This document shows positions 1 to 9,415 of a DNA stretch of 64,000 bases, one piece after another. Within the stretch, counting starts at the first letter, position 1; every line of letters begins with the position of its first letter. The position numbers and the translations under genes were made by a program. Origin of the DNA: an uncultured Paraprevotella sp. (GTDB taxonomy: Bacteria > Bacteroidota > Bacteroidia > Bacteroidales > Bacteroidaceae); assembly GCA_944321345.1 (NCBI GenBank), contig CALUKY010000003.1, positions 78,663-142,662 on the forward strand, in the 5' to 3' direction. The notes below the pieces were generated by a model. The model saw only the letters and a program-made list of their open reading frames with translations, was not told the DNA's origin and did not search any database.

Positions 1-621
1 ACTACAATTTCTATTATTTGCAACAAGCATAGATAGTATTTTTATATGGGAATCGCTATTAATTGTAAGATATGAATCGCCAAGATGGTAAATGCACAAT
101 GAAAACTAGGCATATTTGTTAATCCTCAACATTGGGGCTTTAGTAAAAAACGACGAAAAATACACACTCTCAGTGACATTAATTAAACAAATCATTCTTA
201 GACTAATTCTTCAAGGATGTTTGATAAAAGGTTAAAAATAACGAGTCGCATTTTTATTAAAATATTTTTCTAAACAAACTCTTTTTGATAACTTTGCAAT
301 AATCCTTATTAGACAAAGGGGGGTAGGAAGCTGAATGAGCATAATAGGCGAAATATGTTATTGAAATTATTTTTGTTTCTTGGGTTTTCATAAAGTTTAA
401 AAACTGTATGATGATAACAATAACATCCCATTATTGATATATACCGACCTATATTTGTAAGGTTTTTATATACCATGGTTAATGTGGGTTACTATTGTTT
501 TTCCATGCCTAAAGGCAATGTGAGCAGATAAGAATCAAAATATGGAAATATAGTCCCCACATTTTTCGCATTTGATAACTTTAACGTTCCCAGAGGGGAT
601 AAGGGTACATCAGCAAAACTA
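1..621. other. AT-rich region with no recognisable gene
   Basis: No reading frame of convincing length or composition is visible on either strand. The only minus-strand frame (492-842) lies largely antisense to the next gene. A possible promoter core TAACTTTG sits at 289-296 and another TATATTTG at 450-457, both pointing toward the gene at 622. Neither has a well-spaced TTG upstream element. A very short frame follows the first core at about 336 (about nine codons). The stretch may be a long leader or the eroded edge of an accessory segment. Confidence 0.5.
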
Positions 622-1035
622 ATGCAGACAATTTTCATCAAAAAGTACGCGATTGTTTTTTTAACAGTTCTGTTCGTAATTTCATGTACAAATGCACAAA
701 TATTTGTTGTTACAGAGATTATTGCTCCCGATAATATATCTGAAAAACACATACAAGAAGTACGAAAAAAGGTTATAGGAACAGAAGTAAGTCTCTTATT
801 TTCAGATAGTGATGTACGAATGACGATTAAGTCTAAAGGCAAGAAAGCTGAATCAATAATATTACAAAAAATTGGAGATGGGTTATATCGTGGAGGAGAT
901 GAACGAGAAGTACTTGATTTAGAATTAAATACTGTTTTAGGCTATACTAAGTCATGTAAAATTACCGCATATGTTAAAAAACATTCCGATTCCTCATCGC
1001 ATTGGAATGGAACTATGATTCTTGAACGTAAATAA
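622..1035 (+). CDS. Small hypothetical lipoprotein
   Basis: Encodes 137 residues that I do not recognise. The N-terminus has two lysines, a hydrophobic stretch at about residues 9-21 and a lipobox-like ISC at 20-22, so export and lipidation at Cys22 are likely. The mature part is polar, with a basic, serine- and lysine-rich centre and many short beta-type segments; a compact beta-rich periplasmic domain is an inference. It is followed after 12 bases by the membrane protein at 1048, so the two are probably co-transcribed. Codon use is visibly more AT-rich than in the housekeeping genes from 2587 onward, which suggests acquisition or weak constraint. Function unknown. Confidence 0.6.
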   Translation: MQTIFIKKYAIVFLTVLFVISCTNAQIFVVTEIIAPDNISEKHIQEVRKKVIGTEVSLLFSDSDVRMTIKSKGKKAESIILQKIGDGLYRGGDEREVLDLELNTVLGYTKSCKITAYVKKHSDSSSHWNGTMILERK

Positions 1036-1047
1036 GGATAAAGTATT

Positions 1048-2505
1048 ATGAAAACAAGTTTTTATTTTGTACTATGGCAATTGGTATGGTTACTTGCTAT
1101 CTTATTAGATATACCATTCCTTAATAAATATGGATTATTTTTTGCTTTCATTGTTGTCTTTTTCATTGGTTGTATTATTAAAAAACTTCTCAAAAATCAG
1201 ATAGAATATCAACAGATGTTTGAACAGGCACTTATAATGGAAATGGCTTATAATAATGATTATAAACGGTATAAGCGACAATCATTTCTTTACATGCTAA
1301 TTCAGACCGCTATATTTGGTTATATGTTGATGACTTTTATTGCATTATTCACGGTTTATTCAGATGTACTTCTGATAGATTATATTTTATGGGGAATACT
1401 TACAATATTATCAGGTTTATCTTCTTTATGGTATATTAAATCTTATATGTCAAAAAGAAAGGTCGGACAAATTATATTAGATCATGACCTTCAAGGAGCA
1501 TATCAGAGTTACGCTTCTGAAAGAGCGGTACATTCATTTGAGGAGATTTTACAACCTCAACCTAAACATTATCAAGCAATGTGTATAATGAATTACTTGT
1601 TTGCGATGTTTTGTATAACTATAGGACTACTTACAATTATAATATTTTACAGTTATAGAAATGATATAATTTTGGGTAGTGGGATAGTACAAGTTTCAAT
1701 GGTCATATACGGACTACTTGCAGTTTATTTTGGAGTAAAAGATTTGTTAGATACTTTAAATAGTCAGAAATATCTTTTTTTATTACTTTCTTGTGCTATT
1801 GTACCATTGTTATATATGCCCATCATACATTATATAGACAGGAAGTCTTTAGCGACTTATATTGTCAATGACTCTAATCTTAGTTATGATACAAAGAAAA
1901 ATTTAATTCAATATACAATAATATTGGATGAGATAAATGATTCTGAAACTACATGGCTGAAACAACGTACAATGCTATTATTATCAGGGAGTAATGTAAA
2001 AAAACTACTTGAAAGAATTATAAAAGTTGATGCTGAAATGCAAATTATTTTTAGAGATGAATCAGGGAACAAACAGATTGTTACCATCTTACCAAGTGAA
2101 TTAAAAGAACTATATAATCAAACGAAATCAGATTTAGATATATTGCTTGCAGAAATTAAACTTGATTATGGAGTTGGAACAAAGATTTATGATGACGGAA
2201 CATACATTGTTATAGAACTATTTAATCATGAGAATGATTCTTATCCGGTTCAATCAGAACAAACTCATTTTTCAACATTGCTTTCTGGAATAATAAAAAA
2301 TATAGCAGAATGTTATGATATTACATATTTTAATAGAGGACTGAAAATTCGTTTGTTTTTTGCTAATCATCAATTCATTGAACAAACGTTAAGCCTTGAA
2401 GAGTTAAAAATGAAGGAAAGAGATACAGGTACGGAATATATTAAAAAGGAATCTTCAACTCTATTTAATATATTCTCAACAGCTTCTGTTGGGAATAATG
2501 AATAA
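1048..2505 (+). CDS. Hypothetical polytopic membrane protein
   Basis: A 485-residue protein without a family I recognise. The first 265 residues hold about seven hydrophobic segments (roughly 5-25, 28-46, 88-110, 118-138, 180-203, 214-232, 240-262) separated by a basic loop near 50-85. From about 265 onward the chain is soluble and mixed alpha/beta, rich in Lys, Glu, Asn and Ile. I see no catalytic motif. It follows the small lipoprotein by 12 bases and ends at a strong hairpin shared with the convergent efflux operon. The AT-rich coding matches its partner and not the flanking genes. A membrane-sensor pair or an envelope stress or defence pair are both possible; nothing visible decides. Confidence 0.6.
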   Translation: MKTSFYFVLWQLVWLLAILLDIPFLNKYGLFFAFIVVFFIGCIIKKLLKNQIEYQQMFEQALIMEMAYNNDYKRYKRQSFLYMLIQTAIFGYMLMTFIALFTVYSDVLLIDYILWGILTILSGLSSLWYIKSYMSKRKVGQIILDHDLQGAYQSYASERAVHSFEEILQPQPKHYQAMCIMNYLFAMFCITIGLLTIIIFYSYRNDIILGSGIVQVSMVIYGLLAVYFGVKDLLDTLNSQKYLFLLLSCAIVPLLYMPIIHYIDRKSLATYIVNDSNLSYDTKKNLIQYTIILDEINDSETTWLKQRTMLLLSGSNVKKLLERIIKVDAEMQIIFRDESGNKQIVTILPSELKELYNQTKSDLDILLAEIKLDYGVGTKIYDDGTYIVIELFNHENDSYPVQSEQTHFSTLLSGIIKNIAECYDITYFNRGLKIRLFFANHQFIEQTLSLEELKMKERDTGTEYIKKESSTLFNIFSTASVGNNE

Positions 2506-2531
2506 AAGAAGAAGGCGTGTCAATTTTGATA

Positions 2532-2570
2532 TGCCCCCCCGAAAGTTAGATAAAAACATTCGGGGGGGTA
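2532..2570. terminator. Bidirectional GC-hairpin between convergent genes
   Basis: Perfect inverted repeat: seven C plus GAA at 2534-2543 pairs with TTC plus seven G at 2559-2568, with a 15-base AT-rich loop. It lies between the plus-strand gene ending at 2505 and the minus-strand gene ending at 2587. There is no clear U-tract on either side, so termination would rest on the very stable stem. Confidence 0.7.
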
Positions 2571-2586
2571 TTCTGCTTATTGTAGC

Positions 2587-3912
2587 TTACAGATCGCCGA
2601 TAGTCCGTTTATAGTCAGCCTCATAGATTTTATATTGTGTTTTGGCCTCGATCAGATTACTCTCGGCCTGTTGCTTTTGTGATTCGGCATCCAGTAAATC
2701 TGTCAGTATGGCCATTGAAACTGAATAACGGTTTTCGGTTACACGAAGATTTTCTTGAGCTCGTTTCAAGGCCAATTCTGCGGTTTGGACTAACCGGTAG
2801 CCGTCGTTCAGGTTTTGCAGGGCCTGTTGTACTTCCAGTTCCAGCAGACGTTTGTTTTTCTGCATTTCCAGATTGGCATGTTCGGCCTCTAATTGTGCTT
2901 TTTTTACTTTCTTCAGTTTGGCACCCCATTCAAAAAGCGGTACTTGAACCGAGAGCATCAGAGCTCCCAGACCGTCACGAAATTCTTCCGTGTAGGGCAT
3001 TACCCCATTGGCCGTGGCGACACTTCCTTTCATCTTGATATTTCCGTAATAAGTGTAACCGGCAACCAGTCCCACTGTTGGAAGCATATCTGCGCGTTTC
3101 ATCTGTATTTGTTCGTGGGCGGCCTTTGCCTGTTGTTGCAGCAGATGCAGCTCCGGACGGTTGCTGATGTCGGCATGAAGCTTTTCGGGAGCCGAAATGT
3201 GAATGGCGGTATCGGCTGGTTCTATCTGTATATCCGGGTTCAGACCGAGCAGGCGGCATAAGGACAGGCGGCACAGATTGGCTCCTCCCCGTGCTTTCTG
3301 CAGCTGATAACTGATTTCGCTCCGTTCCGATTCGATGCGCAGCAGGGCATCATCGGTGGCAAATCCAGCCTGGACCGAGGTTTCCACCTGGCGGTATAAA
3401 GAATCCATCTGCGCATGATACGCTTCTAACATACGAACCTTGCTTTTAACGGCAATGAGCGTCCAATACGCGTTTTCCGCTTCAAAAATAACTTCAGCTC
3501 GTGTCAAACGAACCTGTTCCCGGGCAGCCTGTTCGCCAATCCACGCCAACCGTTGTCCGGTTCGTATCTTGCCTCCGGCATACAGAGGCTGGGTCAGGCT
3601 GATGCCGGCCATATACATGCCGCGCATCTGCAGTTTCATGCCCATCATGTCCATATCCGGAAATATATAGGTACCGGTAGCCGAGCCATCCAGTTTCGGA
3701 AGATAAGCTGCAGCGGCGATTTTTTGGTCTAATTCAGCCTGTTGCAGTTTGTTGCCGGCCTGTTGCAGGGTTTCACTTTGCTGCAAGGCCTGTTTCCGGC
3801 AATCGTCCAGCGACAGAGAGAGGGTTTCCTGTGCCTGCAAACAGGGGCGGAAGGTCAGCACTGCCGTGAGTAGCAGTGCTGCTTTTTTAAGATATATGCT
3901 GTTCATAATCAT
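2587..3912 (-). CDS. TolC-family outer membrane efflux protein
   Basis: Third gene of the efflux operon (441 residues). It begins with a signal peptide (hydrophobic at about 8-24, then QAQ), followed by the duplicated helical architecture of outer membrane efflux proteins: long Ala/Gln/Leu/Glu-rich coiled-coil segments (about 35-75, 185-220, 245-275, 335-440) and the beta-barrel signatures GISLTQPLYAGG near 103 and LSVQVPLFEWG near 315. Length is normal for the family. It would form the trimeric exit duct that docks on the adaptor/pump complex. It starts five bases after the pump stop codon, so it is translated from the same message. Confidence 0.9.
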   Translation of the reverse strand: MIMNSIYLKKAALLLTAVLTFRPCLQAQETLSLSLDDCRKQALQQSETLQQAGNKLQQAELDQKIAAAAYLPKLDGSATGTYIFPDMDMMGMKLQMRGMYMAGISLTQPLYAGGKIRTGQRLAWIGEQAAREQVRLTRAEVIFEAENAYWTLIAVKSKVRMLEAYHAQMDSLYRQVETSVQAGFATDDALLRIESERSEISYQLQKARGGANLCRLSLCRLLGLNPDIQIEPADTAIHISAPEKLHADISNRPELHLLQQQAKAAHEQIQMKRADMLPTVGLVAGYTYYGNIKMKGSVATANGVMPYTEEFRDGLGALMLSVQVPLFEWGAKLKKVKKAQLEAEHANLEMQKNKRLLELEVQQALQNLNDGYRLVQTAELALKRAQENLRVTENRYSVSMAILTDLLDAESQKQQAESNLIEAKTQYKIYEADYKRTIGDL

Positions 3913-3917
3913 TGTTC

Positions 3918-6900
3918 TTATTCAGTTTTTTGAATGCGGAAAAGTACCATATAGAATATGGGAAGCAAAATAAGGGTTATGAGCGTGCCGACTGCCAGTC
4001 CCCCCATAATGGTGATGGACATGGAACTGTACATCGGGTCGGAAAGTAGAGGAATCATGCCCACAATGGTGGTCAGTGATGCCATGAGTACCGGGCGCAC
4101 ACGTGACACCGTAGCTTCTATCACGGCTTTATAGGGCGACAAATGCTCTTCTTTCTGCAAGCGTCCGATTTCGTCAACCAGTACAATGGCGTTTTTAACC
4201 ATCATGCCGATAAGTCCCATCATACCGATAATGGCCATGAAGGTCATGGGTTGTCCTGTTGCCAGCAATGAGGGTACAATGCCGCAGAACACGAACGGGA
4301 AGCAGATCAGAATCAGGATCACCTTGCGCCAGCTGTTGAACAACAGCAATAGAATGGCTAGGATCAGAAAGATGGTGATGGGCACGAACTTCATCAGATT
4401 GCCGATGGCTTCACCCTGTATTTCTCCTTCGCCTACCCAGCGCATGTGATAACCGTCGGGTAGATGAATGGCCTCTATGTCTTTCTGAATTTCCGATACG
4501 ACCTTTGCCGGGGTGGCTTCGTCTATATCGGGGTTCGGGTCACATTCTGCCTCGATTACCCGTTGTCCGTTGAGACGCAGTACGACATCTTCATCCCATT
4601 GCAACTTGATGCCGGGTGATACCTGCCTCAGCGGTATGGCCCGAAACATACCGTCCTGGATTTCTTCCAGATTTCCTCCACCGGCCAGAGCTGATGTCAG
4701 TTTGTCTTCCGGCAAGTGCATATTCATTGTGCTCCACACCGGGATATCGTTCAGATTCCGGATACGGCTTCCGTCCGCGTTGCGCATCTGCAGATTGATC
4801 AGTACGGGTCTGTCCTGATCCTGAAGAACTCCGACCGTCATGCCGTCCGTGGCTGCCATCAGGGCATTGGCCACATCACCGCGTCCCACTCCGGCGCGTA
4901 GTGCGTCTTCGGGTACATACTGTGCCACGAGCGCCTTTCCCGAAGGTTTCCAGTTGTTCTGTACCGAATAACGGTCTACGTAAGGGCAGCGTCGCATGAT
5001 GTCCTCTGCCTGTCGGCTCAGCTGTCGTAATACTTCCGGATCCGGTCCGGAGAATTCTACTTCTACGGTGTGTGAGGTAGAGATTGAGAAATTGTATTTA
5101 CGCAGACGGATATAGGCATCGGGATACTGTTCCCGAAGCTGGCGGCGTACCTCGGGTATCTGCTTGAGCACGGTGGCATAGTCCTTACAGTCTACAATCA
5201 GTTCTCCATAGCAGTCGCCGCCACTGGTCATTGGGCGTACCAGGCAATAATGGGCCGGTGCGCTTCCCTGGCTTACAGCCACGCGCTCCACGTCGGGCCG
5301 TTCGGACAGCTTGCTGCTCATTTCCAGCAGGCGGTCGCGCACTTCGTCGGCATTGGTATCTGCTGGGAAAAAACATTCAACCACATATTGCTTGTAATCA
5401 AAGTCAGAGAAGAAGAGATTCTTGACACGGGTCATTCCGAAGAAGCATAGTAGCAAAACGGCAAAGGCCGCGATGATAGTGCTCCGCTTATGACCAATCA
5501 GGAAGGAAATGCTTCGGCGGATGAAGGTGTGCACCGGAGAGTTCATGACCGAAGCCTGTTCCGTTATGGCTTTCTTTTCACGTACTGGCAGCCAGGCCCG
5601 GGCACAAACGGGCACCTGAACCAGAGCCAGCGCCCAGCTGGCCAACAGGCTTACGCAGAGCACCAGAAATAGGTCGCCGGCATATTCTCCGGCCGAATCG
5701 GGCGACAGATAGACGCACAGGAAGGTAGAGGCGGCAATGATGGTGGCGCCCAGCAGAGGCCAGGCTGTGTTCTTTCCGATGCGATAGAAGTAGGTTTTCG
5801 GACTCATGCCCCTTTTCTTGTCAATCAGAATGCCATCCATAATCACTACTGCATTGTCAACCAGCATACCCATGGCCACAATGAAGGCTCCTAAGGAGAT
5901 GCGTTGCAAGGTGGTGCCGCACATCAGTAGGATAGGGAAAGATACGGCAACCGTAAGTACCAGCCCGAAGCCGATAATCAGTCCGCTGCGGAATCCCATT
6001 GTGAAAATCAGTACCAGAACGACAATCAGCACCGACTCCAGAAGATTCCACATAAAGGATGAAATCGCATCGTCCACCTTGTCGGGTTGGAAAAATATCT
6101 TCTCGGTTTGCATACCGGCCGGTACGTTTTTCATGGCTTCTGCCAGTCGGGCGTCTACAGACTTGCCGACATCGGGTACAATGGCCGATGATTCCAGAGC
6201 GATGCAAATGGCCAGAGCTGGTTTGCTTTCTACGAAGAAACCGTTGCGTTGCGGTTCTGAGAAACCGCGTTCTACCCGAGCTATATCTCCCAGTCGCACT
6301 GTCTTTCCGCCAGAAGTCTGCACTAACAGATTGCGTATATCTTCTTCGTCTTTCACGGCATCATCCACGTATAAGGCAATGCGTTCCGTTCCTTGGTTGT
6401 ACTTTCCCGCATTTACTGTCGAGCCTACTGACTGGAGTACGGCCATGATTTGAGTCGGAAGCAGGCCGTTACGGGATATCTGTTCTTTGGACAGTGTGAT
6501 GTTAATTACTTCGTCGCGATTTCCGGCTATATTAATTCGTTTCACCCCTTTTACCTGTTGCAGTTCCCGGCGCAGATATTTGGCGTACCGATACATTTCC
6601 GGATAGCTGTATCCGTCGGCTGTAAACGCATAGAAGATACCGTATACGTCCATCATATCATCGATGACTATAGGATCAGAACATCCTTGGGGCAGCCGGA
6701 TGGAAGCATCGCTGACCTTGCGTCTTAGCAAGTCGAAGTGCTGTTCCAGATCCTTGTTCAGCACTGTCATCTGAAATTCTACGGTAAACAGCGCCATGCT
6801 GTTCTGACATTCTGTTTTTACCTTGTTTACATTCGGCAGGGCACGGAGCTCATCTTCCAGCATCAACGCCACCTTCTGCTCTATTTCGTGCGCACTAGCT

Positions 6901-7064
6901 CCAGGATACGACACCACGACCATAGCCTGTTTGGCCGATACCGCCGGATCTTCCAATTTGGGCATCTGTAGAAATGACAGTATTCCGGCAATGAGAATGG
7001 CCGTCATGAACGACCAGAACAACATGGGTCGTTTCATGAAATATTCGGTTACCTTCATGTTCAT
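3918..7064 (-). CDS. RND efflux pump, inner membrane subunit
   Basis: A 1048-residue AcrB/HAE-type transporter with the usual duplicated layout: TM1 at about 12-32, a large periplasmic loop, TM2-6 at about 335-490, a second TM7/loop/TM8-12 set, and TM12 at the C-terminus. The proton-relay segment in TM4 reads LVDNAVVIMD: the first aspartate is present but the position of the second AcrB aspartate is Asn, as in many homologues. The TM10 lysine is present (GMMVKNAIVLVDEI). Substrates cannot be read from sequence. The start ATG overlaps the adaptor stop (TAATG), indicating translational coupling. An in-frame ATG two codons later is an alternative start. Confidence 0.93.
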   Translation of the reverse strand: MNMKVTEYFMKRPMLFWSFMTAILIAGILSFLQMPKLEDPAVSAKQAMVVVSYPGASAHEIEQKVALMLEDELRALPNVNKVKTECQNSMALFTVEFQMTVLNKDLEQHFDLLRRKVSDASIRLPQGCSDPIVIDDMMDVYGIFYAFTADGYSYPEMYRYAKYLRRELQQVKGVKRINIAGNRDEVINITLSKEQISRNGLLPTQIMAVLQSVGSTVNAGKYNQGTERIALYVDDAVKDEEDIRNLLVQTSGGKTVRLGDIARVERGFSEPQRNGFFVESKPALAICIALESSAIVPDVGKSVDARLAEAMKNVPAGMQTEKIFFQPDKVDDAISSFMWNLLESVLIVVLVLIFTMGFRSGLIIGFGLVLTVAVSFPILLMCGTTLQRISLGAFIVAMGMLVDNAVVIMDGILIDKKRGMSPKTYFYRIGKNTAWPLLGATIIAASTFLCVYLSPDSAGEYAGDLFLVLCVSLLASWALALVQVPVCARAWLPVREKKAITEQASVMNSPVHTFIRRSISFLIGHKRSTIIAAFAVLLLCFFGMTRVKNLFFSDFDYKQYVVECFFPADTNADEVRDRLLEMSSKLSERPDVERVAVSQGSAPAHYCLVRPMTSGGDCYGELIVDCKDYATVLKQIPEVRRQLREQYPDAYIRLRKYNFSISTSHTVEVEFSGPDPEVLRQLSRQAEDIMRRCPYVDRYSVQNNWKPSGKALVAQYVPEDALRAGVGRGDVANALMAATDGMTVGVLQDQDRPVLINLQMRNADGSRIRNLNDIPVWSTMNMHLPEDKLTSALAGGGNLEEIQDGMFRAIPLRQVSPGIKLQWDEDVVLRLNGQRVIEAECDPNPDIDEATPAKVVSEIQKDIEAIHLPDGYHMRWVGEGEIQGEAIGNLMKFVPITIFLILAILLLLFNSWRKVILILICFPFVFCGIVPSLLATGQPMTFMAIIGMMGLIGMMVKNAIVLVDEIGRLQKEEHLSPYKAVIEATVSRVRPVLMASLTTIVGMIPLLSDPMYSSMSITIMGGLAVGTLITLILLPIFYMVLFRIQKTE

Positions 7065-8143
7065 TATAGCAGTCCTCCAACATTTGTTTCGCTCGGTTTT
7101 TCCAATACTTTTACTTTTTCACCCGGTTGTAGTGCGTGTACACCGGCACGTACAATCTGCTCGTTGTCTTTCAGACCTTTAGTTACGATAACCCGATCAC
7201 CCTGTATTTCATCAGCGATGGTTATTTGTCGTTGCTCTACGGTTGAGTCTGATCGCAACACCCAAACACAAGTTTGTTTTCCATTACGGAATATGGCGCT
7301 TAGCGGTATGGTCAGTCTGTTTTCCTGATCGGAGGAAACAGCAATACAAAGACGTACTTCAATATTCATACCTGCAGTAATGGTCTGCTCGGGTTTACGG
7401 TCGAAAGTCAGACGCAACCGATACAGTTGGTTACCATCCGCCCGAGGTAAAAGGCTTAATAATCTCATCGGCCACTCGTGACTCTGCTCTGTTCCGTCCA
7501 AATGACAGGAATACTCTGTTATCTGCTCACGCATGAGATAAATTTCTGCGGGAATATCCGTGACTACTTCCATTTGAGAAGTATTCATCAGCGACAGTAC
7601 GGCAGTTCCCGCATCGACCATTTCGGCCGGTGAGAAATTTACCGACTGTACATATCCGTCTGTCGGTGCATATAAGCGGGTATAGGCTATTTTGTTCCGG
7701 TTGCTTTGCAGCTGTACTTTTAATTGTTGCAGCCCGGCTTCGGCCTTTTCATAATCATTGGCAGAAAGGCTATGCTGCTCGAATAAGATTCTGCTTCTGT
7801 CCACTTCGTCTTTGACCTGGTCATATTGGATTTGCAATGCCTCAACCCCCAGACGATAATCCTTATCGTCCAGCCGGGCAACCAATTGTCCCTGGCGTAC
7901 GAAGTCGCCTTCCTGAACATAGATCTTACTGATTTGTCCGGCCACTTTAAAGCCCAGATTGATGGTTTGGGCTTCGTATACCCGTCCGGAATACGTCTTT
8001 ACGGTGGTCTTTTCTGCGTGCGTCGGTTGGGTAAGCAACACGCTTCGCCGTTGTGTTTCGGGTTGTTTTGTTTGTTTACAGGCTGATAGTAGTGCCAACA
8101 CGATGAGTGCCGCGCACGGAATAAAGTCTTTTCTTATCTTCAT
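7064..8143 (-). CDS. RND efflux periplasmic adaptor (membrane fusion protein)
   Basis: First gene of the operon (359 residues). It has a lipoprotein signal (hydrophobic about 8-20, LLSACK lipobox with Cys at about 22), then the barrel-sandwich (lipoyl) half near 60-85 (LGFKVAGQISKIYVQEGDFV), a helical hairpin at about 100-150, the second lipoyl half (LYAPTDGYVQSV) and beta-barrel and membrane-proximal domains ending in GLKDNEQIVRAGVHALQPGEKV. It would link the pump to the outer membrane TolC protein. The divergent AraC gene at 8301 is the obvious candidate regulator. Confidence 0.92.
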   Translation of the reverse strand: MKIRKDFIPCAALIVLALLSACKQTKQPETQRRSVLLTQPTHAEKTTVKTYSGRVYEAQTINLGFKVAGQISKIYVQEGDFVRQGQLVARLDDKDYRLGVEALQIQYDQVKDEVDRSRILFEQHSLSANDYEKAEAGLQQLKVQLQSNRNKIAYTRLYAPTDGYVQSVNFSPAEMVDAGTAVLSLMNTSQMEVVTDIPAEIYLMREQITEYSCHLDGTEQSHEWPMRLLSLLPRADGNQLYRLRLTFDRKPEQTITAGMNIEVRLCIAVSSDQENRLTIPLSAIFRNGKQTCVWVLRSDSTVEQRQITIADEIQGDRVIVTKGLKDNEQIVRAGVHALQPGEKVKVLEKPSETNVGGLL

Positions 8144-8203
8144 AACTGAAACTTTAATTTTTTACATCTGCAAATTTGCTGAATCCCTTCAGATAAAGCA
8201 TTT

Positions 8204-8235
8204 TCCAAAGGGTGTATAAATTGTCCAAAAGGATG
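8204..8235. promoter_or_regulatory. Candidate AraC operator: two direct repeats, 20-base period
   Basis: TCCAAAGGGTG at 8204-8214 and TCCAAAAGGATG at 8224-8235 are near-identical direct repeats offset by 20 bases (two helical turns), the arrangement used by AraC-family proteins that bind tandem half-sites. They lie in the 157-base gap between the adaptor gene and the divergent AraC gene. A short perfect palindrome GCAAATTTGC is at 8170-8179. Function is inferred from position and geometry. Confidence 0.5.
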
Positions 8236-8266
8236 GATTATTCTCATGATATTCAGGAAAAAGAAT

Positions 8267-8274
8267 TATTTTTG
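8267..8274 (+). promoter_or_regulatory. Promoter -7 core for the AraC gene
   Basis: TATTTTTG matches the Bacteroidota -7 consensus TAnnTTTG, 27 bases upstream of the ATG at 8301. No convincing TTG element is seen 19-22 bases upstream, as expected if activation depends on a regulator. Confidence 0.45.
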
Positions 8275-8300
8275 TTCTAAAAGATAAATTTTTGAGGGTT

Positions 8301-9224
8301 ATGGACCATTCTCCAAAAACTACATCTGCATTTCAGCATCTGAATCTGATCAATCTTTCGGTATTGAAAGAGGCTGTGCATTTGGACAACGAACTGATAC
8401 TTATTGACAACTTTGATTTATCGAATACATCGTCTGATGAATCTTTGTTTTTTACACAATATCCCGTAAAGCTTTCGTTTACGGTAGTTATCATTATATT
8501 CTCCGGTTCCATGCATTATCGCATAAATTTGGAGGAGTTTTGGGCTTATTCCAATGATCTGATAACGGTACAGAAGGGAGCTATTGGCGAATTCCTGCAT
8601 TCCAGTCCGGATCTTCAGGTCGTTGTAATAGCTTTCAGTAATGAATTTTTTCACATGAACGACCACCCGGAACTAGCCATGAAGATGCAGCAGATGCTTT
8701 ATGGAAATCCGGTAAGTCATTTTTCAGGAGAAAGTCTGAAGGAGATGCGCATGATTTATGAGTTGATGAAAAAGAAAATCAGTGAAACGGATAACCCGTT
8801 TCGAAAAGAGATTCTTCAGGGCTATGTCCGGGCTTTGATGTATACCACCTTGCATAAGATGCTGGAAACATTACAGCAGGTTCCGGCATATATCCGTAAC
8901 GACCGACAGCATGAAATATACATGCAGTTCATTCGTGAGGTTCAGAAAAATTATCAAAGGGAACGAAGTGTAGCCTTTTATGCCGGTCGTCTTTGTATCA
9001 CACCGAAATATCTTTCACAGACTGTGCTGAAAGCGAGTGGGCGGTTGGCCGGAGAATGGATTTCCGATTATGTTATTCTTGAAGCCAAAGCTCTTATCAA
9101 GAGTCATTGTTATACGGTTCAGCAGATTAGTGAGATATTGCATTTTCCCAACCAGTCCTTTTTCGGACGTTATTTCAAGAAGAAAGTCGGATGTTCACCC
9201 AAAAACTATCAGAGAAAAATCTGA
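8301..9224 (+). CDS. AraC-family transcriptional regulator next to the RND operon
   Basis: I chose the ATG at 8301; a longer frame starts three codons earlier at TTG. The 307-residue product has an N-terminal cupin-like sensing region (about 1-170) and a C-terminal double helix-turn-helix of the AraC/XylS type (about 210-305), including LCITPKYLSQTV and the second helix region ISEILHFPNQSFFGRYFKKKVGCSPKNYQ. It is transcribed away from the efflux operon and probably controls it and itself through the repeats at 8204-8235. Effector unknown; by context it could be a compound exported by the pump. Confidence 0.88.
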   Translation: MDHSPKTTSAFQHLNLINLSVLKEAVHLDNELILIDNFDLSNTSSDESLFFTQYPVKLSFTVVIIIFSGSMHYRINLEEFWAYSNDLITVQKGAIGEFLHSSPDLQVVVIAFSNEFFHMNDHPELAMKMQQMLYGNPVSHFSGESLKEMRMIYELMKKKISETDNPFRKEILQGYVRALMYTTLHKMLETLQQVPAYIRNDRQHEIYMQFIREVQKNYQRERSVAFYAGRLCITPKYLSQTVLKASGRLAGEWISDYVILEAKALIKSHCYTVQQISEILHFPNQSFFGRYFKKKVGCSPKNYQRKI

Positions 9225-9277
9225 TCATTCCTGGTAGATGAACCGGATAAACGGCAGGGTGATATTGATATACTAAA

Positions 9278-9331
9278 AACATCCCAATGGATTTTTCCAA
9301 CAATATGTCAGGAATGATCCATTGGGATGTT
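9278..9331. terminator. Bidirectional terminator between AraC and GH16 genes
   Basis: AACATCCCAATGGAT at 9278-9292 pairs perfectly with 9317-9331, followed by T-rich sequence on the plus strand and preceded by an A-run that gives a U-tract on the minus strand. It serves both convergent genes. Confidence 0.85.
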
Positions 9332-9415
9332 CTTTTTCAAATGTATTCTGTTTCAGCCGGCCGCAAACAGATTATTGTGTTTTTTTATGAACAATGTATT
9401 GGAGTCGTAAGGATG

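Noticed and set aside
6690-7064. RND TM4 Asp-to-Asn change as a sign of an inactive pump
   Set aside because: Many functional RND transporters carry a single aspartate with LVDN at this site, and the TM10 lysine is present. It is a normal variant, and lies further into the gene than this stretch.
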